DNA from: Cephalotrichum gorgonifer
Taxonomy: Eukaryota; Ascomycota; Sordariomycetes; Microascales; Microascaceae
NCBI GenBank assembly: GCA_900312665.1
Contig: ONZQ02000003.1
Span: 2,533,968-2,597,967, forward strand
Direction of reading: 5' to 3'
Length of the DNA stretch: 64,000 bases
The notes beneath the pieces were generated by a model. The model did no database searches and was not told where the DNA came from. It saw only the letters and a program-made list of their open reading frames with translations. Shown in pieces: positions 35,589-47,200 of this stretch. Position 1 is the stretch's first letter; each line of letters begins with the position of its first letter. The position numbers and the translations under genes were made by a program.

Positions 35589-36721
35589 TTATATTCTCGC
35601 CTCCTCCTTCTCGCCCTCCACGTCGACAAACCTCCTCATGAACCCAGCAATAGGCATCACCCACTCCTTCGAGATAGGCACGTAGTGACCCCCCGGGTGC
35701 GCCGCTACGAGCGGGGCCTCGCACCTCTCCACGAGCGCGTTGCTCCTCTCCTCGGACACGACGGTGTCCAGCCCCCCGATGTAATGCAGAGTGGGCGTCT
35801 CGATCTTGGGCTCGTAGCACCACGCGATGTCGTCCACGCCCATCCAGAAGCCGGAGTATATGATGGCGAAGCGCAGCGCCTCGCCGCCGTTCGCGGCCCT
35901 GAGCGCCTCGACCCACGGCGCGTGCTCGGCCGGGACCTCGCGGTGGGGTTTCTCGAGGGCGGCGGTGACGAGGGCGGCGAGGGCGCCGCCCTGCGAGAAG
36001 CCCACTATCCCGTGGACGCCGCCCGCCTCGGCGATGGCGGAGGCGACGGCCGACATGCCGAGGTCGAGGCCGCGGAGGGTCGGGGCGGCGGGGTGGTCGC
36101 GGCGGAACCAGGCCCAGGAGTCGATCTCGTCGTCCGGGTCGGCCGTGGCGCCGTCGGCCGGCGCGGGGGGCGCGTAGCCGGGGATGTCGGTCGCGCGGAG
36201 GCGGATAGGGGCAGTGGGGTAGGTGAGGGTTAGGGAGGTGGTCTGGGGGTTTAGGGTCTTGATGAGGAGTTTCTCGAGGGCGCGGGTTTTGGCGCGGAAG
36301 AGAGGGCCGGATTGGGTGTAGCCTTGCATGTTGTGTCAGTTTTTTTTGGTTTCCCTGGAGGACGAGTTGGGGATTTTGGAGGAAGGGAGGGGTAAGAGCG
36401 ATGAGGGTGATAGCGAAAGATGACAGTGTGAGTGAAAGTGGGAGTGAGGGTCTCCCAAAGGGCTGGTATGCACATACCGTGGAGCATGAGGACCTTGAGC
36501 TCCTTCTTAGGTACCGGGGGAGCCTTGGGGCGCTGCTGGTTCATGTTGGCCTTCCGGGCCGGAGGGGCCGTCGAGGTCGTCGGTGCCGGCGTCGGCACGG
36601 CGCCTTCGGGCCGAGGGGAGGCAGCAGGTGTCTCCGACATGGCTCTCGCGAAGTCGGGGAGGAGCTTTGTGACCGAAGACAGATGGCCTGATCTACCACT
36701 TCTCCTGACGAGAGAGAGCAT
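35589..36721 (-). CDS. FSH1-type serine hydrolase (alpha/beta fold)
   Basis: Small alpha/beta hydrolase of the FSH1/ovarian-cancer-gene-2 family; substrate unknown. Exons on the minus strand: 36721-36478 and 36322-35589 (325 aa). The junction gives KVLMLHGYTQSGPLFRAKTR, the family's oxyanion-hole strand HGxxQ. Nucleophile elbow: VHGIVGFSQGGALAALV (GFSQG). The acid is probably Asp in HYIGGLDTVVSEER and the base His in HPGGHYVPISKEW. Two starts are possible: 36721 gives an Arg/Ser/Leu-rich leader (MLSLVRRSGRSGHLSSVTKL) that looks like a mitochondrial presequence; 36640 (MSETPAASPRPEG) gives a 298-aa protein without it. I report the longer form. A paralogue lies near the polyketide synthase. Confidence 0.88.
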
Positions 36722-37407
36722 AAAACAAGAAGTGATAATAAAAAGAAGGGCCCTGCTTCTTGAGCTGAAAGAAGATCAGGGCGACGAGTTAGTGGGTGAG
36801 TTTGAGCGACTTCGGGTGTGAGGACTTACCCAGCGCCGAAAGAGTGAAGGTGATCCTACGGCAAGATGGGCGTAGAAGGAACGGAAATGGCACGGAAATG
36901 GCACGGAAGGGCCAGGAAGAGTCTATATGGAGTTATATATACTGCACGGTCTATCTACAAATTTACAAATTCACCTCGGGGAAGCCGATGAAGCGGAGTC
37001 GGAGGTTGATACAAGATATCGAAGTCACGTGAGTCACGCCGAGGTTTACCGGCAGTCATCTCGCGATGAGGGAAGAGAAGAGCGACACGGGGACGCCCTT
37101 GAAGTCATCCTTAAGTTAAGAAAAGCCCACCGCTCAGTCCTCCTCCCTTAAACTATTCTCCCTGAATATCGGTGTAGAGTGCGAAGTGACCTGATACGGA
37201 GAAAGACGGACGGCGTTCGCTTCACCCGAGGTTAAGCTCTGAAAACGAGATAAAATGCAAGTTTCAATTGGCAGCCGACGGTAACATGGCTTCTATGATA
37301 CAGCTCGTTCGTGTCCCGACCCGGAGAGCCGAGAGCTCTAACTATGTGACAGTGGATGAGGTCTAACACCGGGCTTCCCGGCTAGGTCATAATCCGATCT
37401 CCGCCCT
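36722..37407. other. spacer FSH hydrolase 1 / ATP18
   Basis: 686 bp with the hydrolase promoter. No gene recognised. Confidence 0.5.
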
Positions 37408-37862
37408 TTATTTCGCGTGGGGGTTGCGGGGGTCGTTCTTCCACTCGGCGCCTGTGAAATCCCATTAGCATGAACGAGTACTCCAAGACCAGTTCTCTGG
37501 CATGTGTGTGGGGGGGGAGGATGCCGTACCCGCCATCATGGCATCCTGCGCGGAGTTGACGCCATAGAGGACAATGAGGCCTGTGAACACAAGAGTTAGC
37601 CGTCCGCCTCGGCACAGAACACACGCCTCTCCTCCTCCGCCCGCTCAGATCTCCCATCTCGACAGTCGTTCGCGGTGGTACTGGGTGGATAAAACGGGGG
37701 AAAACTATCGCGTACCGGCAGCCCAGAAGGGGGCAAGGGGCTTGACTGTTTGTGGAGAGTGATGGTTAGCACATGCAGAATCTGCCAAGGGGAGCGGGCG
37801 ATCGGGGACTCACGGGTGGGAGAAGGGAACTTCTTAATGGCGCGCGCACCGAACCAGAGCAT
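37408..37862 (-). CDS. ATP18: mitochondrial ATP synthase subunit j (i/j)
   Basis: Small Fo-part subunit of the F1Fo ATP synthase in the inner mitochondrial membrane. It is easily missed: 57 aa spread over four exons on the minus strand, 37862-37814, 37745-37716 (30 nt), 37580-37530 and 37451-37408, each joined in frame at GT..CAG with a CTAAC/CTAAT branch site in the introns. The protein starts MLWFGARAIKKFPSPTLKPL, continues with the membrane segment FWAAGLIVLYGVNSAQDAMM and ends AEWKNDPRNPHAK; the ending NDPRNPxAK is diagnostic for fungal Atp18. The same frame is open 40 codons upstream, but known homologues begin at or near this Met. Confidence 0.93.
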
Positions 37863-39149
37863 CTTCGCGGTTGTTGTGGGGGGTGTCCGGCTAGATTGAG
37901 AGAGGACGGATTCGTTGGTGGAGCGGATAGGATTCGACGAGCTGTTTTTTGATGCGGTTCCGTTCAATGGCATTGTCGGCAAAGATCGCTAACGAGGCCA
38001 GGGACTGGTGCCTGGAAATCCAGGCCAACAATATCCAATGGCTGACTCACCCGGCCCCACCGGCCATGGCCAGAAATTCCATGTTATTGACGCCTCATAT
38101 ACTAGGCCAATAATCGGTGCACTGCCTGCTGACACACGGAGCCCCGCCCTGGCATTGTCCATTACTGGGGTCATTGCCAGGGTGGTGATAGGGTGGGGTG
38201 TCATGTGATGCATGCCGAACCTAGCCCACGCTATCTTTGACCCGCAGTGTCGACCAGTAGGATTGATGGGAAAACGGCGGGGAAGCCTGGGGTAGGCTAG
38301 CTGCGGACGAACAGGCCTAATCACCAGACCTTACATCATAATCTACAGGGGTAGGTGCCAGTCAGTCAGAGAGAGACCTTGGAAGCTGAGCTCCTCCCTA
38401 CTTGGACCTCCCGTTTCGCCAGCTCCTGGTTGCTTATTGTCTCAGCTTCCTGCCTCCCCCAGGCATTTACCACCTTAATCTCGCCACCTCCCCCTTGTCT
38501 TATCTCCACAATCTACAACCTTCTCCCTGACGCTACTGGGACCTATTTGTAGTCGCGCTTTCCCGCTCAATAAACAGTGTTTCTCCTCCACCCCTCCGTT
38601 ATCATCTTCCCCTCACATTCATCTCTCTCTCTTCCCCACAGCCCGCTTCTGCATTCGATCCCGCTCATCACACTCTGGACCTGTACTCCGTGTTCCTCCT
38701 CCCCTCAATCTTACCAGTAATACATTCGTCCCTTCCCACACCTTTCCAAAGTGCGGGGTGACAACCATCATCGGCACCTTCTGTTGCATCGGCTACTCGT
38801 ATCTCGATCGTCTCGCCCAATTAGCACCCACTCCTCCCCTCCCGTTCAGTCGACATTTGGTGTTACACACCTGCGTTCCCGCTGTTCCGCTTGGCCGCCT
38901 CCTATCCAAGGAAGCTTCTCCCCATATCAACTGCCTGCCTGCCGCCTGACTCTTCTGCCTTCTGTACCTGACTCTGAGCTCCTTCTCGTCACCCTCTTCT
39001 CACGATCGTGTCTCCCTAGCCTCGGCTAGCGATTCGCATTCGTTATTTGGAGGAGCTGCGTTTGCTCTCGCCAGTCGAAATCAATCGGACTTCGCTCCGA
39101 GGCAACACTGTAATTGTCCCATATTACTTTGAACGCCTACGTCTCCATT
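37863..39149. promoter_or_regulatory. divergent promoter region ATP18 / NIPSNAP
   Basis: 1.3 kb, strongly pyrimidine-rich on the plus strand from about 38380 to 38960, likely the promoter and leader of the NIPSNAP gene. No other gene recognised. Confidence 0.5.
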
Positions 39150-40302
39150 ATGCTGAGCCGACACCTTGTCGGGGCTTCTGCTCCCCGCTCGGCCCTGCGA
39201 TGCCTGTCTACCACGGCGGTCTCTCGCGGTCGCGCTCCTCGCATGGGTGATGTCAACCCGAGCCCCGAGAGCGTCGAAGAGTTCAACCAAAGGCAGAAGC
39301 AGTTCCGGGAGAAGCTCGCGGAGGCGCGGAAGAAGCGGGATGCAGGTGCGTTGAAACAAGAAGCCGCGTCCGCCGATCCCATTCCTGGTCTCACCACCCA
39401 GGGCCTGGGCTCACTAAGTACTGCTACTACAGAGACAGCGTCGGAGATTGCGCAGAACCAGCCGGACCGGAAATCGGGCCGGCTGAGCAACCTCATCTAC
39501 GGCACGAAGGAGGGCCGTGAGATGGACGCCCAGATCGAGGCGAGCTTCAGCGCCGTCCTCGCCCGCGGCAAATACGTCCACTCCATCGTCTTCCACCAGG
39601 TCAAGCCCGACAAGGTGGACGAGTACGTCGAGCTCACCGGCCAGTGGTACCCCAAGATGGCCGCGAAGGACAATAACAATCTCCATCTGGTCGGAAGTTG
39701 GAGGACCGAGGTTGGTGACTGTGACACGTTTGGTATGTTTGCGAGACCCACCCCCCTCCCCTTATCCAGCTGCATTTCTTGGCTACTTCGGCATGCTAAC
39801 TCGTGGTACCTGGACAGTTCACATTTGGGAGTACCAGCGATACCACGGCTACCACGAATCGCTACACAAGATCAGCTCTCACCCCGATTACCCCGAATTC
39901 AATAAGAAACTGAGGAGCCTCATTACGAGCTCGAACACGTCTCTGATGCAGGAGTTCTCCTTCTGGCCCACTACTCCCCCCCGTAAGCTCGGTGGAGTGT
40001 TCGAGCTGCGGTCTTACACCCTGCACCCTGGAAATCTCCTCGAATGGGAGACCCACTGGAGGCGCGGACTCAAGGCCAGGCGCGAGGTCATGGAGGGCGT
40101 CGGAGCGTGGTTCGTCCAGATTGGCGACCTGAACACCGTGTACCACCTCTGGCAGTTTGCCAATCTTGAGGAGCGCAAGGTCCGCCGCGAGCAAAGCTGG
40201 AGCGTGGAGGGCTGGAGCGAGACGGTTCACAAGACGGTGCCGTTGATCCAGACGATGAAGTCGAGCATCTTGCTCCCTATGCCGTGGTCGCCTGTGGCGT
40301 AG
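39150..40302 (+). CDS. NIPSNAP-family mitochondrial protein
   Basis: NIPSNAP proteins are mitochondrial, with a ferredoxin-like dimeric alpha+beta barrel fold; in animals they act in mitophagy signalling, and the fungal role is unclear. Exons: 39150-39732 and 39818-40302 (355 aa); intron with GTATGT, GCTAAC and GACAG. The N-terminus MLSRHLVGASAPRSALRCLS (then TTAVSRGRA) is a good mitochondrial presequence. NIPSNAP repeat 1 is at about 125-235 (YVHSIVFHQVKPDKVDEYVE; HIWEYQRYHGYHESL) and repeat 2 at about 255-355 (FELRSYTLHPGNLLEWETHW; GDLNTVYHLWQFANLEERKV). The start at 39150 is preferred over an in-frame ATG 12 codons earlier because of the targeting sequence. Confidence 0.93.
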
Positions 40303-41248
40303 GCGCGCTTGTTCTTGTATTTCTTGGCATCACACTGAACATTTAAGAGCATCGGGTTGACGGGCGTTTTGCAAGAAATTTCGAGTGTACGAGATTGCGA
40401 CTAGTACTTCCTTTCGGTGTATGAATTCGACCATCGGCGCGTCACTATGCACTCTACGGACAACAACAATTTTTTATACTGTTGAGCACGAAGGCTTGAG
40501 AGTATGCCTTCTACAGACAGATCAAGAAGACGCCAGAGCCGCCTGCACGAACCTAGATACTAAGAGGCTTATCAAGGGCGTTGGCTATCTTTCAATCTGT
40601 TCAATGGCCTCCCAGTTGGACCTGCCCAAGCTTCAGACTGGAGGACATTGTATGGGCGCTTCGGTGCAGGACTGTTTATACCCGCAGCTGCCTCTGCGGT
40701 CCTCCCGAGCCGGTGTGCAACGATTCATTTCATTTGTCGCAAGCAACTTTCATCGTTTCCTTTCTTTCCTTGCCATTGTCATATCTCTAAGTGGTCTGTC
40801 GCCGGGGACACGGAGACGGTATAGGGGCTTTGTGGACTCAGCGCAAGAGTCTCGCGGAGGAAACATCATGCACAAAGCCCATTCCATAGGAACCAAATAC
40901 AAATCCTGAAGACACTATTATGATCCATCTCGCTGGTATTATTTGAGTAGCTCGTGGATGCCCTTTCCCAAAGGGGGCATTCCTTGTAAACCGCTGAATA
41001 CTCTTCGCTTAAGTAGATGTCAAGTATCGAGCTCTGGCATAAACGCCGTAAAGCACCAAACAGATGTCCCCCCAGTTTCCAAAAACTTGTACGCCGTCTT
41101 TGCTATTACTCCTAACACCGTGTTGACCTTCCCATCCCCTCCCAATCTACTCATCCCAAGGGCGAAGAAATTGTTCAAACATCTCGCGTTGACTTCTCGC
41201 CTCCTTACTAGCTGCCCAGCCCAAGCATAGTAAAATCGTCTAACCACC
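40303..41248. other. convergent spacer NIPSNAP / RAV2
   Basis: 946 bp. It contains a 174-codon plus-strand frame (40385-40909) that I do not accept as a gene. Nothing else seen. Confidence 0.5.
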
Positions 41249-42556
41249 TCACGTAGACCGGCCGTTGCTTTCCAGGACGGCGGCCAGGTTCGTCTCCACA
41301 CGTGCTAACGTAACCTTCAGCGAGCTGAGCTTCACCAGGAGGCTCATGAGTTTCGGGTCCGCGGTCTCGACCCTGACCTTCTCCCTCACCAGGACAGGCG
41401 TGAACTGGCCCGGTGTGATCTTGTCGGGCGTCCTCGTCATGAGCGGGCCGCCACCGCGGTACGGTTCCCTGGGGGCCGGATCCTCCGGGTCACGGGGAGG
41501 GTGGGGTGTGATGGGGGGTCTGTCCATGGGGTCGGAGGTGTGGTAGACGTAGTCGAAGACCTTCCCTACCTCGTCGTGCTCGATGCGGCGGACGGTGCCG
41601 ATGGCGAGGCCGAGCTTGGTGCCGAGGGCGACGGGGGCCTGCGCGGGCTCGAGGACGCGGATGGTGAGGAGGATGAGGGAGTCGGCGAGGGAGAAGTGGC
41701 AGGAGAGGTGGGGGCCCGGGTCGGGCTCTAGGTGCTCGGAGGCGCAGGACTGGACCGTCCAGGCTGTGTCGAAGCCGTGGTCTAGGGCTGGGACTGCAGC
41801 GGAGCCGGTGGAGGGGGAGGAGGAGGTCGGGCCCTTTAGGATGGCGACGGAGTCGGTGATGAGGTTCGAGAGGAGGCGGAGTTGGGCCTTGATGAAGGAG
41901 GGGGAGGCGGGGAAGTCGAAGGTTGCGGTTGTGATCTTCACGGCTTCGTCGAGGTGGTTCGAGAGGGTCACGAGCTGCGGCATGTGTATGTTGCACTTTG
42001 GGCGGAGGGAGATCGTCTGTGCGGGTTGGGTCTGGAGTTGGAGGTGCATATTCTGGGGGAGAGAGAGGGGGAGCGGAAAGCTGTTAGCTAGATGTGCCAT
42101 GCTGCGGGAGAGATTGGAAGGTCGGAAGGTTGAAAGAAGGGGGGAGGAGGGAGGGTGCTCACGGCTTTCACGATGCGCGTGCCGACGCGGGTAACGGTTC
42201 CCTTCACCCTCTCATTACGGGGTGTCGAGAGGACGAGGGTATTTCCAGGGAGGACGGGCGCCAGGAGGGCGTAGCACTCGTCGAGGGTGTGCTTTATGGG
42301 CGGGAGCTCCTCCTCGAGGACGTAGCTGACGAGCCATGTGACGTGCTTGGCCTTGAGCCCCGATGCGTTATCGATCAGCATATTGAAAGGAGTGTAGGTT
42401 TGCAAGCACAAAAAGTGGCCAAAGCTAATGGGGGAAGGGGGGTAGGAGCTATTCTGTAATCGAGGTTGGCCGATCGCGTACCTTGACCTCTTGGATCTTC
42501 TTTGCCTCCTCGTCCTTCGTTAGTGGAGGATCCGAGGGGAACGTTGCGAGAGACAT
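41249..42556 (-). CDS. RAV2: Rogdi/Rav2-like V-ATPase assembly factor
   Basis: Subunit of the RAVE complex, which re-attaches V1 to Vo of the vacuolar ATPase; homologous to animal Rogdi. Exons on the minus strand: 42556-42482, 42351-42163, 42052-41249 (355 aa). Exon 1 encodes MSLATFPSDPPLTKDEEAKK; exon 2 AKHVTWLVSYVLEEELPPIK, then HTLDECYALLAP and NTLVLSTPRNERVKGTVTRV; exon 3 SNHLDEAVKITTATFDFPAS and FIKAQLRLLSNLITDSVAIL. These blocks are typical of fungal Rav2/Rogdi. The end SLLVKLSSLKVTLARVETNL is a helical, coiled-coil-like segment. The exon 1/2 join (acceptor CTCAAG, 42352-42355) lacks a pyrimidine tract but keeps frame and removes a stretch with no family resemblance. It shares a 632-bp divergent promoter with POP7. 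Confidence 0.88.
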
Positions 42557-43188
42557 GACGGGCTAGTTATATGGATTGTCGTATAGCCATGTATGGGGGG
42601 TAGGCAGCCGTGTAAATCGACTTTGGGCGGCGCGCGTGCCTCGAGCTGCAATGGGGGAGAGCTCTAAGCTGTGGACGAGCAAGAGGATTGGATGAAGTTC
42701 GGGGTGGAGTCTTGGCTGGACACAACGTCACCGCAATGCACCATGCAGTGGGAAGCCCCACCACCTAGCGTAGGTCTCTAGGTTTGTTTCACTCTGGTGA
42801 GGGTCATGTATATCCACTACAAGGTAAGATGGAAAGCTACTTTATAGAGATCTCAGAGGTACTTATGCCTTCTCCTGGTCCGTGCGCTGTCCCAGGGACG
42901 GCAGGCGCGCCGTCTGTGAGCGGCCGCCGACTCTTAGCAAGAAGATCTCTGAACTCAGATGCTCAAAAGCTATCAAATTTCATTACCACGATTTTCGCCT
43001 TAGAACCATCCACGTTTCCGTAGTGAATTGTTGTGAATGAGCTACTTATCTTCAGTCCCGTGGAATCTATCTACACGCAAAACGTTGAATATTTCCCGAG
43101 GCTGTCAACTCACCGGCCAAAGATTCCACCGATCTCTCACTTAATCCGGCTGCCTGGATTCATCTCACAATCCACGGCGAAGACGAAT
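42557..43188. promoter_or_regulatory. divergent promoter region RAV2 / POP7
   Basis: 632 bp between two start codons. No further gene recognised. Confidence 0.5.
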
Positions 43189-43738
43189 ATGGTTGCCTCG
43201 ACCCAGAAGCTACCGCCCATTTCTAAGGGTAAGACTCTAGGCAGGAGTTTTGTAGCCCATTGAACCCTCACTAACTCCACCGCCAGGCTCCAAGGTCCAC
43301 AAGCGGCCGTTGACCCGACAGCAACAGCCCTCGTCGTCGAAATCACGTATCATCTACGTGTCTTCTTCATCACCCTTCGTGTCCGTGGTAAAACGTGTCC
43401 GGAAGAGGCTGGACAAAGCCTCTGTGGGGGCTTCTGGACCCGGTAAGAAGGTGCCTCTCAGCGCGAGGATCGAGGCCATGAAGAAGGCGGACGGAACGGC
43501 AGGGGACGGGTCGGAGGTGGTTGTCATTGGGACGGGGAAGGCAGTTGAGAAGGTGCTGAGGGTTGCGAGTTGGTTCTCTGATGAGAAGGATTGCCGGGTT
43601 GAGCTGGTGACGAAGACGGTTGGGACGGTAGACGACATCGTGGCTAAGGGGGACGATGGAATGGGGGACGATGGAATGGGGGATGAGAGTCGAGTGAGGA
43701 AGATGAGCTGCTTGGAAGCCACCATTCGACCACGGTGA
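43189..43738 (+). CDS. POP7: ribonuclease P/MRP subunit Pop7 (Rpp20)
   Basis: Alba-like protein that, with Pop6, binds the P3 arm of RNase P and RNase MRP RNA in the nucleus/nucleolus. Exons: 43189-43228 and 43287-43738 (163 aa); intron with GTAAGA, CTAAC and CCAG. Conserved blocks: KSRIIYVSSSSPFVSVVKRV, SEVVVIGTGKAVEKVLRVAS (the Alba strand-helix with GTGKA) and VELVTKTVGTVDD, ending SCLEATIRPR. An acidic loop (GDDGMGDDGM) between the last two strands is encoded by a 15-bp tandem duplication at 43650-43679. Length is normal for filamentous fungi. Confidence 0.9.
43650..43679 (+). repeat. tandem 15-bp duplication inside POP7
   Basis: GGGGACGATGGAATG occurs twice in a row, in frame, encoding two copies of a Gly-Asp-Asp-Gly-Met unit in the acidic loop. 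Confidence 0.8.
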
Positions 43739-44211
43739 GCACGGAGTGGCCTGGTATGTGGCCTGACAGCATCGGCCGGCGTGGCGACGCAGATCCCACG
43801 CGCTCAGAGGTCGGCATGGTGATCCTTCCCGAGGACCCCCTTTGCTCCTACCGCATGAATTATCGGCGGGGGGAGGATGACGGGTGGAGCGCGGGAAACG
43901 CCTTCGTACAGACAGGCGCTTTGACGTTAGGTCGACGAGCTGCCCTTGGCGCCGTCGACCTGTCTTAGCATCACACCCGCGTTTCGTCACCTTTATCGCT
44001 ACGGCTCCTCTTGTTCCCGAGGGTGAACTCTAATGAGCAGGCCTTTATGATCAAGGTATGAAAGTTTAGATGTCTATGAATGATACCTAACGAGCCAAGT
44101 TGACAACTCCTGCTTCTGCAAAACTGCGGGTAGCGAACGGAGAAACTGAAACGGAAAACGACAGTCTAGAATAAAGTACACGGCTCAAAATACAAACAAT
44201 ACCCCAACACC
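43739..44211. other. convergent spacer POP7 / PKS
   Basis: 473 bp; boundary between housekeeping genes and the polyketide synthase. Nothing recognised. Confidence 0.5.
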
Positions 44212-47200
44212 TCAGATCATCACGAGCTTGCTCTTTCCACAGACACCCTTCGCAAGTGTCTCAATCGAACCGCTCGAGAGTAACTCCAGAACCTGCATGT
44301 TGGCCTCGAATTCCCTCGTGATGAAGTTCCGAATCTCAATGGCCACGAGCGAATCCAACGGGTAATGCGAGAGCGACCGCGTGATGTCTAACTCCTCCTC
44401 CTCCATCATAAGGACGGACGCGATCTTGAAGACTAAACCCCTGCAGACGACGTCCTGGGCCTCGTCAAGACCCTTGGCCGCCTTCAGCGCAACGTTGTAC
44501 GAGATGGTCGTTGGACCCGATGTCGAGGCTTCCGCTGCGGCCAGCACCTCCATGGCCTCTCGCAGATGCTTGAACTTGGCATCGTGGGTCCAGAATGGCT
44601 GCATGCTTGGCGTCATGCGGACGCCGGTAATCGTATGGCTACCGCAGGACCTTTCCAGATCCCCGGTCATGGCGGCGCCGACGAGCGAGAGGACCTCGGC
44701 CTCGCAGATTAGGTCGCTCCCCAGGTTCTTTGCTACTTCGGCGGCTGCCTCCGCGTTCTCGGCGAGGTAGCCGATATCTGAAATAGCTGTCGGGTCAATG
44801 GAGGCTGCTGGAAGGCCGAGCCCTCTCCTGTGCTGGACGAAGGCGTTCAGGAATGCGTTGGCGGCTGCGTACGCCGCCTGACCCCTGTTTCCAACGGAGG
44901 AGGCCACCGAGGAGAACGCGATGAAGAAGTCGAGAGGCTGGTTGGCGAGCGCGTGGTGGAGGTTCCAGGCGCCGTGGACCTTGGACTCCATGACGGTGGT
45001 CCATTGTGAGTGCGTCATCTTCTCATACAGGACGTCGTCTAAGACCATGGAGCCGTGGACGACTCCTCCCACCGGCGGAAGCCCTTCGACACCGGTGGAT
45101 ACCAGCTTATCGACGGAGGCCCTGTTCGCGACATCGCATGAGCGTACCACGATATTGGCTCCGGTAGCGCTAGCCCTGTCGATCAACTCCTTCACTTTCC
45201 CCGTGGCGGTCCCGCTGCGGGAGACCAGCACGATGCTTCTCGCACCTTGGTCAACCATCCACTGCGCCAGGCCACGGCCCAAGCCTCCAGTGCCACCAAT
45301 CAAGACGTAAGTGGCATCGGGCCTCAGCAGTTGGCTCAGCTTCCGCGCCGGGGCCTGAACAACGTCATCCTTCCTCGGGGCAATGACTACCTTGCCGACA
45401 AAGTCTCCCGTCTGGAGCATCTTGAAGGCCGCCTTGGCATCAGAGGCTGGGAAGACGTGGAGAGGCGATGCGGTTTCGATCCTACCGCGCCGCAGAAGGT
45501 GCTTCACCTCTCCGGTAATTCTCTTAATCAACACGGGCCTCTCAGACGCAATGGCGAACATGTCAACCGTCATGAGTGAGACGTTACTCTGGAGCTGGGC
45601 CATCTCGATGTTCGTGTGGCTAGTTGCCTCTCGACTGCCGAGTTCAATGAATCGGCCGAATTTGTCAAGGCATCGCCACGATTCCCTCGCTGCGGGCCCG
45701 CTGAGGCTGTTCAAGACGACATCAACCCCCTTGTTGTTCGTTGCGTGCAGGAGGGCGTCGCCAAAACTCGTGTCGCGGCTGTAGAATATGTGGTCCTCCG
45801 CGACACCGCACTGCGTGACGAGATAGGCCTTCTTCTCAGCTGTGCTAACTGTCGCGAAAACTTCAGCCCCGATCATGCGGGCGATCCTGATGGCCGCCTG
45901 ACCCACGGCTCCTGCGGCGGCGTGGATAAGTACGCGCTCTCCCTCCTCAAGACGGGCCAGCTCGACGAGGCTGTAGTGGGCGGTGCAGTAGGCAAGAGGG
46001 ATGGATGCGCCAGACTCATAGGTTGTATCAGGAGCCAGCTTGAAGGCGAGGTCCGCTGTGGTCCGGGTGTGGGTGGCGAGGCAATCGGTAGCCAGAGCAG
46101 CCACTCGGTCTCCCACTTGAAGTTCCGTCACCGCGCTTCCGATGGCCGTGATGATCCCGCTGGCCTCGTGCCCGAAAGCCTCCGACGGAAGTTTGCCGTG
46201 GACGGCCAGAAGATCCCTTTGACTCATTCCGACGGCCTTGACCTCGAGCTCTATCTCATCCGCGGCAAGCGGCCGGCCTCGGGTCTCGTCATCGGTGAAG
46301 TGCAAGGTTTCGAGAACACCGGTGGTTCCCAGCGTCGACTTCAGCGGACGTCCCTCTTGGCTGAAGATTGTAGGCTCCAGGACGCCGTCCCTAGTCTGGC
46401 GGTGGACGAAGTCGTTCATCTCCAGATCATTGACAATTCGGGGCGTGAAGAAAGAGCCGCCGCGCTCCGTGAATTCGAGCTCGCTGTTCGCGGTCGCGGC
46501 GCTCCCGAACGCGGCCTTGAAGACTCGAAGGATGGACTCGCTACAGTCGGTCTCCGAGGACTGGGGCTTGGGATCTAGGTCCAGCGTCGCGAAGCGCAGG
46601 AGCGTCTCTGATCGAATGCTTCGGCTCATGCCTGTAACCATGTTCGCGTCTGGGTTGTCGGACCCCTGGGACGCTCCGCGGACGAGCCATAGGATTCCCT
46701 GGACGGAAGTGATGATTTTCTGGATGCTGGAGAATTGTTCCGGCGTCACGGCCGTGAGCAGAGACTGGTCGAGTTCGCAGAGGAAAATGCAGAGCTTTCC
46801 ACTGGCGTCGTTGTTCGAGAGTGTCCCCAGCGTAGGCCTCTTCCCGGTGGCTTGTTCGAGTTGCTCGGAGAGGCTGACTGCCGTGCGCTGTTGCAAGGCT
46901 GACTCGCCGTGGATGATGGTCACTTCTGTGTCCGGGTACCCGGTTTTGTCTTCCTCGATCCCGTTCTGTTCCTCGGTCAGATGGATCGGGGTGAGGATTG
47001 GCTCCCATTCCATCTTGTAGCACAGCTCTCTCGCCATATTCTCGCCGCTTGCCTGGCTAGAGTGGTCGAGGATGGGAGATACCGTCAGGTCCTCGATGGA
47101 AATCAGAGATTCCTTTCCGCCTAAGCTGGTTGCAAACACACCGAGCTTCGCTGGCTTGGGGCTTGAAACTGAGATGTCCCCATGGCAATAAGCCCGGAGC

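Noticed and set aside
40385..40909. 174-codon plus-strand frame after NIPSNAP
   Set aside because: Mixed codon use unlike neighbouring genes and no motif; it lies in a convergent 3' spacer.
42453..42480. 28-nt intron in RAV2 ending at a TTACAG
   Set aside because: Frame would hold, but 28 nt is too short for splicing and the added residues do not fit the family; the 130-nt intron is preferred.
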